NCBI GenBank assembly: GCA_964464625.1
Contig: CAYXKD010000022.1
Location: 1 to 29,429, forward strand
Length of the DNA: 29,429 nucleotides
Direction of reading: 5' to 3'
Source of the DNA: JAAZIN01 sp964464625
Lineage (GTDB): Bacteria; Bacillota; Dethiobacteria; DTU022
Shown here: positions 15,860 to 22,507 of the stretch, in pieces
How positions within the stretch are numbered: the first letter of the stretch is position 1
Layout: every line of letters begins with the position of its first letter
Position numbers and translations under genes: made by a program
The notes under the pieces: model-generated
The model's database searches: none
Told to the model about the DNA's origin: nothing
The model's input: the letters and a program-made list of their open reading frames with translations, nothing else

Positions 15860-16750
15860 ATGCATCGCTCCGGATTCGTAGCTCTTGTGGGGAGACCCAA
15901 CGTGGGGAAATCGACTCTGCTGAATTCTATCGTCGGAGAGAAAATTGCCATTGTCTCCTCAAAACCGCAGACCACCCGTACGGCTATCCGCGCCATCCTT
16001 ACCCGTGATGAATCTCAGCTTATCTTCATCGACACTCCCGGCTTGCACAAGCCCAGACATGAGCTTGGCAGCTCCATGATCCGGGCGGCGCGAGCGGCGC
16101 TTCGGGAAACGGACATCGTCTGTTTTATTGTCGAAGCTTTTTGCAAACCCGGCCCCGGCGACCGCCACATTGCTTCTTTGCTTCAGGAGGCTGCCGGGCA
16201 GGTTATCCTGGTCGTAAATAAAATCGATCTGGCTACTCCGGAGCAGCTTGCTTCCAACAACGTTCTTTACAGGGGACTCTTCCCCTTTGCCGGCTGCTTT
16301 GCCCTCTCTGCGCTGCGAAAAGAGGGACTTGCACCGCTGCTGGATGCCCTTGCAGAAAGGCTTCCCGAAGGTCCGCGTTACTATCCCCCGGAGATGGTTA
16401 CCGACCAGCCGGAGCGATTCATCGCTGCTGAAATTATTCGCGAGAAAATCATACACCTTACCAGGGAAGAGATACCCCATGCCATTGCTGTTGTCATTGA
16501 ACAGATTTCTCCCCGGGAAGGGCGGGATCTTATCGACTTGCGCGCTGAAATCTTTGTGGAGCGGGAATCGCAGGCCGGGATTATTATTGGTAAAGGCGGC
16601 CTCTTACTGAAGAAAGCCGGCAGCGCCGCCCGTCGTGAAATTGAAGTGCTTTTCGGAGGCCAGGTTTATCTCGATCTAAGGGTCAAGGTAAAGCGCGGCT
16701 GGCGAAATCGCGAACGCATGCTGCGTGAGTTGGGCTACAAAGAGCCCTAG
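15860..16750 (+). CDS. era: GTPase Era
   Basis: A 296-residue ribosome-assembly GTPase that binds 16S rRNA near its 3' end. G1 is GRPNVGKST (residues 11-19), G2 lies in PQTTRTAI, G3 is DTPG and G4 is NKID. The C-terminal KH RNA-binding domain has IIIGKGGLLLKK and ends in VKVKRGWRNRE. The ATG at 15860 was preferred because GAAGGAG lies 9 bases upstream; an in-frame GTG at 15842 has no ribosome site and adds only six residues. Its neighbours match B. subtilis (cdd before, recO after), and recO starts 16 bases after its stop. Confidence 0.97.
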   Translation: MHRSGFVALVGRPNVGKSTLLNSIVGEKIAIVSSKPQTTRTAIRAILTRDESQLIFIDTPGLHKPRHELGSSMIRAARAALRETDIVCFIVEAFCKPGPGDRHIASLLQEAAGQVILVVNKIDLATPEQLASNNVLYRGLFPFAGCFALSALRKEGLAPLLDALAERLPEGPRYYPPEMVTDQPERFIAAEIIREKIIHLTREEIPHAIAVVIEQISPREGRDLIDLRAEIFVERESQAGIIIGKGGLLLKKAGSAARREIEVLFGGQVYLDLRVKVKRGWRNRERMLRELGYKEP

Positions 16751-16766
16751 ATAGGGAAGTGTACCG

Positions 16767-17519
16767 TTGTCTGAACGCACGTACAAAACAGATGCCCTCA
16801 TTCTTTCCAGCCGCCCCCTGGGAGAGGCTGACCGCCTTGTTGATCTGCTCACCTGGGAGAAAGGAAAGATCACCGCTGTCGCCCGCGGCGCCCGCAAAGT
16901 AAAAAGTCGTCTGGCTGCGGGTGTGGATCTTTTTACATATGGTTATTACCAGCTTCATCGCGGTCGCAGCCTCGATCTTATTACCGGGCAGGAGGTGAGG
17001 GAGCATTTCACCGCCTTTCGCGAGGATGTGGCGCTTTATCCGTATGGGCTCTTTCTTGCCGAGATCACCGACCGCCTTGTCAGCACCGAGGAACCTGCAC
17101 CGGAGCCCTGCTCGCTGCTTCTTAAGGGGTGGCGCCTGCTTTGTGACGGCAGCCTGAAGGAGCGGATGCTCTTTTGCCACGCTTTTGAACTGAAATTGAT
17201 GGATTTAACAGGTTTCTGCCCTCACCTTAAGGGCTGCCTTATCTGCGGTACGCCGGAGTCCCTTTATTTTAGCTCCCGCCAGGGCGGCTTGCTATGCCGC
17301 AAGTGTGCCGGCGGTGATGTGGTGAAACTTGGCGCTGGAACGGTTGCCCTTGCACGGCGGCTGCTCGAAGCTCCCCTGGAACGGGTTAAGGTGCTTCGCC
17401 CCCATGCACTTCAGATGCGCGAACTGGCCGGCATGGCGGCATCGTTTCGCCGTTATCATCACGATATAGGTGAGCTGCGTTCACTCCGGCTGATTTCTTT
17501 TTTGAGCTCTGGGGAGTGA
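16767..17519 (+). CDS. recO: DNA repair protein RecO
   Basis: A 250-residue recombination mediator that helps RecR load RecA onto SSB-coated single-stranded DNA. The N-terminal OB-fold part has YKTDALILSSRPLGEADRLV and ITAVARGARKVKS. The zinc-binding cysteines are C157 and C160 (CLIC) and C177 and C180 (CRKC), with another Cys at 151. The start is TTG at 16767 with AGGGAAG upstream. It closes this part of the operon; the next 440 bases are non-coding and hold the glycyl T-box. Confidence 0.95.
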   Translation: MSERTYKTDALILSSRPLGEADRLVDLLTWEKGKITAVARGARKVKSRLAAGVDLFTYGYYQLHRGRSLDLITGQEVREHFTAFREDVALYPYGLFLAEITDRLVSTEEPAPEPCSLLLKGWRLLCDGSLKERMLFCHAFELKLMDLTGFCPHLKGCLICGTPESLYFSSRQGGLLCRKCAGGDVVKLGAGTVALARRLLEAPLERVKVLRPHALQMRELAGMAASFRRYHHDIGELRSLRLISFLSSGE

Positions 17520-17698
17520 CATGACATGTCCGCACCCAGAGCTATCAAAGGTCCATTAAGCATTACATTTGCTCCTGCAACTGTGGATAAAATAACTACG
17601 CACCGTTAAAATAAGACAAGGGGCCGGTGGGCTTATCGAAAAGCTGTTAGGGTGGATGCGGTGTACAGCGGATGATGAATAGCGGGATTAAGAAAATG
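17520..17698. other. Intergenic, upstream part of the recO-glyQ gap
   Basis: Nothing convincing is seen in this stretch: no gene with a ribosome site and no clear terminator for recO. The remainder of the 441-base gap holds the promoter and T-box leader of glyQS. Confidence 0.5.
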
Positions 17699-17728
17699 TT
17701 GACAAAAAAGCAGGCCTTGGTTTAGGAT
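17699..17728 (+). promoter_or_regulatory. Candidate sigma-A promoter for the glyQS leader
   Basis: TTGACA at 17699-17704 is a perfect -35. TAGGAT at 17723-17728, 18 bases on, is a modest -10 (4 of 6 to TATAAT). It would start transcription near 17735, just before the T-box stem I. The same bases could be read with 17-base spacing and TTAGGA. Confidence 0.6.
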
Positions 17729-17734
17729 TGGATT

Positions 17735-17943
17735 AGCATAATTACCTGAGGCATGATGATGGAAAGGAGTAGCCGGTGCGGGTTGCTTCTGAGCGAGCCG
17801 GGGATGGTGCAAGCCCGGCAGCTTCCCCGGCGAAGGGCATTCCGGAGTGTGTTGCCGATAAAGGGGGTTCACCATCAGGGTGAACCAACTAGGGTGGAAC
17901 CGCGGGAGCAGATCTCCCGTCCCTAAGGGACAGGAGGTTTTTC
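17735..17943 (+). promoter_or_regulatory. Glycyl T-box riboswitch controlling glyQS
   Basis: A tRNA-sensing leader. The T-box AGGGTGGAACCGCG is at 17891-17904; its TGGA bulge complements the UCCA end of tRNA-Gly. Stem I is readable. The lower helix is GGAA (17761-17764) with TTCC (17840-17843), and the upper helix is GCCGG (17772-17776) with CCGGC (17827-17831). The S-turn is AGTA (17768-17771) with GAA (17832-17834). The apical segment GAGCGAGCCGGGGATGG begins at 17791. The specifier triplet is GGC at 17836-17838 followed by A, which is a glycine codon and fits the downstream gene. A stem III hairpin (GGTTCACC...GGTGAACC) precedes the T-box. Uncharged tRNA-Gly should favour the antiterminator and readthrough. 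Confidence 0.95.
17914..17943 (+). terminator. T-box-regulated intrinsic terminator
   Basis: CTCCCGTCCC (17914-17923) pairs with GGGACAGGAG (17927-17936), with one mismatch, and is followed by GTTTTTCTTT. The left arm is shared with the competing antiterminator formed with the T-box at 17891-17904, the usual mutually exclusive arrangement. Confidence 0.9.
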
Positions 17944-17960
17944 TTTATCCAGGAGAGGAG

Positions 17961-18854
17961 ATGAATCCGGCGATGGATCTACAAACACTTATCCATAGGC
18001 TGCAATCATACTGGGCCGGGAAAGGCTGCCTCATCTGGCAGCCCTATGATATCGAAAAAGGGGCCGGGACGATGAACCCCGCCACATTTTTAAGGGCTCT
18101 CGGGCCGGAGCCCTGGGCGGCGGCTTATGTGGAGCCTTCGCGCCGTCCCGGTGACGGGCGTTATGGCAAAAATCCCAACCGTCTCTATCAGCATCTTCAG
18201 TACCAGGTAATCATCAAACCGGCGCCGGCAAAGATTCAGGATCTTTATCTGGAAAGCCTGGCCTCACTGGATCTGGCGCCTCTGGAACACGACATCCGGT
18301 TTGTTGAGGATAACTGGGAATCGCCCACGCTGGGAGCCTGGGGTCTGGGCTGGGAGGTCTGGCTGGATGGGATGGAAATCACCCAGTTCACCTACTTTCA
18401 GCAGGTTGGCGGAACTGATGTGGTAAAAGTACCGGTGGAGTTAACTTATGGCCTCGAACGCATAGCCATGTATCTCCAGGATCGCGACAATGTCTTTGAT
18501 CTGGATTGGAATGATCAGATCCGTTACGGCGACCTCTTTCAGAAAGCTGAATATGAACATTCTGCCTACAGCTTTGAAGAGGCGGACAGGGGGCTTCTTT
18601 TCAAGCTTTTCGATCTCTATGAGTCCGAGGCGGAACGGCTTCTAGAATCCAGCCTGGTCCTGCCAGCTTATGACTATATTTTGAAATGTTCGCATACATT
18701 TAATTTGTTGGAGGCCCGCGGCGCTATTAGCGTTACCGAGAGAACAGGGTATATCGGGCGGGTTCGCCACCTGTCACGTGAATGTGCAAAGGCTTACCTG
18801 ATGCAGCGCGAAAAGGCGGGTTTTCCACTGTCTGTTTTGCAGGAGGAGGTTTAA
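17961..18854 (+). CDS. glyQ: Glycyl-tRNA synthetase alpha subunit
   Basis: The 297-residue catalytic alpha subunit of the bacterial alpha2-beta2 GlyRS, which attaches glycine to tRNA-Gly. Family landmarks are WQPYDIEKGAGTMNPATFLR, EPWAAAYVEPSRRP.DGRYG.NPNR, WEVWLDGMEITQFTYFQQVGG and YGLERIAMYLQ. The ATG at 17961 is chosen because AGGAG lies 5 bases upstream. The frame is open back to 17880 but that part is T-box leader. An ATG at 17973 would begin at the usual family start (MDLQTL) but has a poor distance to the ribosome site. It overlaps nothing and is followed after 3 bases by glyS. Confidence 0.97.
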   Translation: MNPAMDLQTLIHRLQSYWAGKGCLIWQPYDIEKGAGTMNPATFLRALGPEPWAAAYVEPSRRPGDGRYGKNPNRLYQHLQYQVIIKPAPAKIQDLYLESLASLDLAPLEHDIRFVEDNWESPTLGAWGLGWEVWLDGMEITQFTYFQQVGGTDVVKVPVELTYGLERIAMYLQDRDNVFDLDWNDQIRYGDLFQKAEYEHSAYSFEEADRGLLFKLFDLYESEAERLLESSLVLPAYDYILKCSHTFNLLEARGAISVTERTGYIGRVRHLSRECAKAYLMQREKAGFPLSVLQEEV

Positions 18855-18857
18855 GCG

Positions 18858-20954
18858 ATGGAGAGGATTGGGAAAGAGGATCTGCTTTTGGAGATTGGAT
18901 GCGAGGAACTCCCTTCCCGTTATATCCCAGGCGTGCTTGTGCAGCTGGAGGAAAAAGCTGAGTTGCTCCTAAAAGAACATCGACTAAGTTTTGAAGGAAG
19001 CAAGGCCTGGGCCACCCCCCGCCGGTTGCTGCTGCTGATCAACGGGCTGGCTGCTCGCCAGTCTGACCTGCAGCAGAAAATTAAGGGGCCTGCCCTGGAG
19101 CGCTCTTATGATGCCGCCGGAGCACCAACTGCAGCGCTGCTGGGCTTTGCCCGCAGCCAGGGGCTCCCTCCGGAAAAGCTTATTACAGGGACGGTGAAGG
19201 ACACCGCTTTTATATTTGCGCTGAAGGAAATTCGGGGCAAAGCCGCGGAGGATTTACTGCCGGATATACTGGCACAGCTGCTCAGGCGGATCAGCTTTGA
19301 GAGGCCCATGTATTGGGAAAGCAAGGAGAATCGCTTTGCCCGTCCCCTTCGCTGGCTGCTGGCTTTTTATGGCGACAGGCCGCTTGACTTTACCTTTGGG
19401 GGGGTTCTCTCAGGCCGGAGCACCTTCGGGCACCGCTTTCTTTCTCCAGGTCCTTTGACCGTGGATAGCCCCGCCGCTTACTTTCGCTGCCTTGAGGAAA
19501 ACTATGTTTTACTCGATCAGGAGCAGCGCCGCAATTCCATCCGGCAGCAGCTTATCGAGCAAGCTGCCGCCCTGGGCGGACGCCCCATCATTGATGAGAA
19601 TCTTCTAGAGGAGGTTACCTTCCTGGTGGAGTATCCGGTGGCTGTGAGCGGCTCCTTTTCCCGGGATTATCTTGATCTGCCCCGGGAAGTGCTCATCACG
19701 ACAATGCAGGTTCATCAACGCTACTTCCCCCTGACAGAAAAGGATGGAGCTGCTCTTTTGCCCCATTTTATCGGGATAAGCAACAATCGTTTTCATGAAA
19801 ACATCAGGCGGGGCTACGAAAAAGTGCTGGGCGCCCGCCTGTCTGACGCCCGCTTTTTTTTCGAAGAAGATTTAAAAGAAACGCTGGCGGTGCATGCGGC
19901 GCAGCTTTCAGGGGTGGTTTTTCAGGAGGAATTAGGCAGCCTGGCGCAAAAACAGGAGCGGCTTGTTAAACTCACTGCTGAACTGGGGGGCCGTCTTCGC
20001 CTTACCAAAAGTCAGATTGCTAAGGCAGTGCGCGCCGCGGAACTCTGCAAGGCAGACCTGGTTACCTCCATGGTTCGCGAATTCCCTGAACTCCAGGGAG
20101 TCATGGGGCGCGAGTATGCTCTACTCAGCGGAGAGGAGCCTGAAACTGCCGGCGCCATTTACGAGCACTATCTGCCGCGTCATGCCGGAGATAATATACC
20201 GGAAAGCATTGAGGGGGCTTTGCTGTCGCTGGCTGACCGTGCTGACACCCTGAGCGGCTGTTTTGCCATTGGTTTGCAGCCTACGGGATCGGAAGATCCC
20301 TATGCCCTGCGGCGTCAGGCGCAGGGCATCATCGCCATCCTGCTGAACAGGGAACTTGACCTTGCGCCGGCAGAGCTGCTTGAGCGGGCGTTACAGCAGC
20401 ACGGTGAAAAGCTCTCTCTTGGCGCTCAACGTTTGGGCTTGCTGCGCAGTGCTTTGCAAGAATTTATGATGCAGCGGCTCCGCTTTGCCTTGCAGGGGAA
20501 AGGGCTCAGCTACGACGTCATTGAAGCGGTCCTGGCTGTCCCCTACCATACCCTGGCGGAACTTTACCGGAAAGCCGCCGCTCTGGAAGAGCAGCTGCGC
20601 ACGGCAGCACTCAGGGATGTTCATGCCGCCTACAACCGCACGGCCAACCTGGTCCGCGGGATTCACGGTGGGACCGTTGAGCGGACACTCCTGGCCGGAG
20701 CCGCTGAAAAGGATCTCTACCTGCGCTTTTTGGAGGTGGCACCGGAGGTGGAGCAGGCGCTGCAGCAGCAAAACTACAGCTTCTGTCTTGAACAGCTTGC
20801 CACGCTGAAGGGTCCGGTGGACAATTTTTTTGATGAGGTTCTTGTCATGGTTAAAGATGAAGTGCTGCGCCAGAACCGGCTTAACCTGCTGGCGGCGGTG
20901 AAGGGTCTATTTAACTGCTTTGCCGATTTTGGCCTGCTGCAGCTGGGAGATTAA
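18858..20954 (+). CDS. glyS: Glycyl-tRNA synthetase beta subunit
   Basis: The 698-residue beta subunit of GlyRS, which carries tRNA-recognition domains. Landmarks are LLLEIGCEELPSRYIPG at the N-terminus, RPLRWLLAFYGD, TTMQVHQRYFPL, FIGISNN, GYEKVLGARLSDARFFFEEDL, DPYALRRQAQGI and the C-terminal anticodon-binding-like region ending near VKDEVLRQNRLNLLA. The length is usual for the family. The ATG at 18858 has AGGAGGAGG upstream and sits 3 bases after glyQ, so the two subunits are made from one transcript under the T-box. Confidence 0.97.
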   Translation: MERIGKEDLLLEIGCEELPSRYIPGVLVQLEEKAELLLKEHRLSFEGSKAWATPRRLLLLINGLAARQSDLQQKIKGPALERSYDAAGAPTAALLGFARSQGLPPEKLITGTVKDTAFIFALKEIRGKAAEDLLPDILAQLLRRISFERPMYWESKENRFARPLRWLLAFYGDRPLDFTFGGVLSGRSTFGHRFLSPGPLTVDSPAAYFRCLEENYVLLDQEQRRNSIRQQLIEQAAALGGRPIIDENLLEEVTFLVEYPVAVSGSFSRDYLDLPREVLITTMQVHQRYFPLTEKDGAALLPHFIGISNNRFHENIRRGYEKVLGARLSDARFFFEEDLKETLAVHAAQLSGVVFQEELGSLAQKQERLVKLTAELGGRLRLTKSQIAKAVRAAELCKADLVTSMVREFPELQGVMGREYALLSGEEPETAGAIYEHYLPRHAGDNIPESIEGALLSLADRADTLSGCFAIGLQPTGSEDPYALRRQAQGIIAILLNRELDLAPAELLERALQQHGEKLSLGAQRLGLLRSALQEFMMQRLRFALQGKGLSYDVIEAVLAVPYHTLAELYRKAAALEEQLRTAALRDVHAAYNRTANLVRGIHGGTVERTLLAGAAEKDLYLRFLEVAPEVEQALQQQNYSFCLEQLATLKGPVDNFFDEVLVMVKDEVLRQNRLNLLAAVKGLFNCFADFGLLQLGD

Positions 20955-20985
20955 ATCACAGGGTAGCAGGAGATCAATGGGCCAT

Positions 20986-21010
20986 ATAGTATATACTATT
21001 TATTTATAAT
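20986..21010 (+). promoter_or_regulatory. Perfect 14-bp palindrome next to a -10 box, upstream of ccpN
   Basis: ATAGTATATACTAT at 20986-20999 is a perfect palindrome, and TATAAT, a consensus -10, follows at 21005-21010. The palindrome overlaps where RNA polymerase would contact the -35 region; no good TTGACA is present there. The sequence is AT-rich like the sites described for CcpN, so it may be an autoregulatory operator. That is inference. Confidence 0.5.
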
Positions 21011-21047
21011 TCTTGAAACAGGGTAGCCTCCGGAGCTGCCCTGGGAG

Positions 21048-21677
21048 GTGGAGAGAATAGATTTAAGCCAGAGGCAGAAAAAAATCCTGGAAATAGTCAA
21101 ATCTTCCGGTCCCATATCCGGTGAAGAGATTGCCTCTCGCCTGAATGTATCCCGCGCTGCCCTGCGTCCCTGCCTGGCGATCCTGACCATGTCCGGCCTC
21201 CTTGTGGCGCGCCCGCGGGTGGGCTACACTTATGCCGGCAAAGATGCTAAAAACCTTTTTGCCGATTATTTGAGGCGATTTACTGTTGGCGAGGTCAAGG
21301 CCGTTCCTGCTGTTGTGCGGGAGGAGACCTCGGTATATGATGCCATAGTTACACTTTTCGTGGAAGATGTGGGCACACTGTTTGTGGTTGATGAGGAAGG
21401 ATGTCTGCAGGGCGTTCTCTCGCGTAAAGATCTTCTCAAAACAGCTATCGGGGGAAGCAATCTATTGAGCATTCCGGTAACAGTGATTATGACCCGGATG
21501 CCTCATGTTGTGACAGTAGGTCCCGAACTTGATGTGGTAACAGCAGCAAAAAAGATCATCGATTACCAGATCGATGCTTTACCGGTAGTAAAAGAAGCCG
21601 GGCAGGGTAAGTTCAAAGTGGTCGGTAAAATAACAAAAACTACGCTGGCCAGGATGCTGGCGGAGGTAAGCACTTAG
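21048..21677 (+). CDS. ccpN: HTH-CBS transcriptional regulator, CcpN-like
   Basis: A 209-residue regulator with an N-terminal winged helix-turn-helix (about 6-60: SQRQKKILEIVKSSGPIS, NVSRAALRPCLAILTMSGLL, RPRVGYTY) and two CBS domains (about 75-135 and 145-205) that usually sense adenine nucleotides. CcpN of B. subtilis represses gluconeogenic genes when glycolytic sugars are present. It lies between glyS and yqfL as in B. subtilis, here also upstream of ppdK, a fitting target. The start is uncertain: the GTG at 21048 directly abuts GGGAG, too close for normal use, with GGAG 12 bases away as the other option. An ATA at 21057 would have ideal spacing but is a rare start codon. Confidence 0.92.
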   Translation: MERIDLSQRQKKILEIVKSSGPISGEEIASRLNVSRAALRPCLAILTMSGLLVARPRVGYTYAGKDAKNLFADYLRRFTVGEVKAVPAVVREETSVYDAIVTLFVEDVGTLFVVDEEGCLQGVLSRKDLLKTAIGGSNLLSIPVTVIMTRMPHVVTVGPELDVVTAAKKIIDYQIDALPVVKEAGQGKFKVVGKITKTTLARMLAEVST

Positions 21678-21691
21678 GGAGAGGAAGGTGG

Positions 21692-22507
21692 ATGAGCGTG
21701 GTTTCCCAAAAACCGGTTGTCTACATTATTTCCGATTCTATCGGCGAAACCGCTGAATTTGTGGTCAAGGCTGCAGCCAGCCAGTATGATTCCGAGGATA
21801 TAGAGGTGCGCCGGATTCCCTTTGTCAGCGATACCGCCAGGGTAATAGAGGTGATTAAAGAGGCGGCCCGGTACAACAGCATGATCGCTTACACCCTGGT
21901 TCTTCCTGAATTGCGGCATGTGGTGGAACTTGAAGCGGCTGAGCGCAATATTCCTACGGCTGACATTATGGGACCGACGATGAGCGCCTTTGCCCGGATT
22001 ATGGGAAAAGATCCTTACCTGGAGCCGGGCCGGGTTCGCCGCCTCGATGAAGATTACTTCAGGCGAATTGCCGCAGTTGAGTTTGCTGTAAAATACGACG
22101 ACGGTAAAGATCCCCGGGGCTTAAGGCTTGCAGAGGTGGTCTTGATTGGTGTGTCCCGGACTTCGAAAACCCCGCTGAGCATGTATCTGGCTCACCGGCG
22201 CGTTATGGTGGCCAACCTACCACTTGTTCCCGAGGTGGAGCCCCCCGAAGAGCTTTACTGGGTTTCCCCGGATAAAATAGTTGGTCTCATGATCGCCCCT
22301 GAGCAGCTTCGCTCAATCCGCCAGGAACGGTTAAACAGCCTGGGGCTTGATGCCCATGCCAACTATGCTTCTATGGAGCGCATCCTTGCGGAGCTTGAAT
22401 ATGCCCGAAAAATCATGGAACAGCTCGGCTGTACTGTATTCGATGTCTCCAACAAGGCTGTGGAAGAGGTGGCCAATACAATCATGCGGATGGTCAAGGG
22501 AGGTTGA
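21692..22507 (+). CDS. yqfL: PPDK regulatory protein (bifunctional kinase/pyrophosphorylase)
   Basis: A 271-residue member of the DUF299/PSRP family. It inactivates pyruvate phosphate dikinase by ADP-dependent phosphorylation of the active-site Thr and reactivates it by phosphate-dependent dephosphorylation releasing pyrophosphate. Landmarks are VYIISDSIGETAEF at the N-terminus, ADIMGPTM and the P-loop GVSRTSKTPLSMYLA (from G153; K159, T160). The ATG at 21692 has GAGAGGAAGG upstream. It is 14 bases after ccpN and its stop touches the ppdK start, so regulator and target are translationally linked. The close PEP synthase regulator (PpsR) branch is less likely given the neighbour. Confidence 0.95.
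   Translation: MSVVSQKPVVYIISDSIGETAEFVVKAAASQYDSEDIEVRRIPFVSDTARVIEVIKEAARYNSMIAYTLVLPELRHVVELEAAERNIPTADIMGPTMSAFARIMGKDPYLEPGRVRRLDEDYFRRIAAVEFAVKYDDGKDPRGLRLAEVVLIGVSRTSKTPLSMYLAHRRVMVANLPLVPEVEPPEELYWVSPDKIVGLMIAPEQLRSIRQERLNSLGLDAHANYASMERILAELEYARKIMEQLGCTVFDVSNKAVEEVANTIMRMVKGG

Noticed and set aside
17880..17960. N-terminal extension of glyQ from 17880
   Set aside because: The bases are the T-box and terminator; the extension is unlike the family and has no ribosome site.
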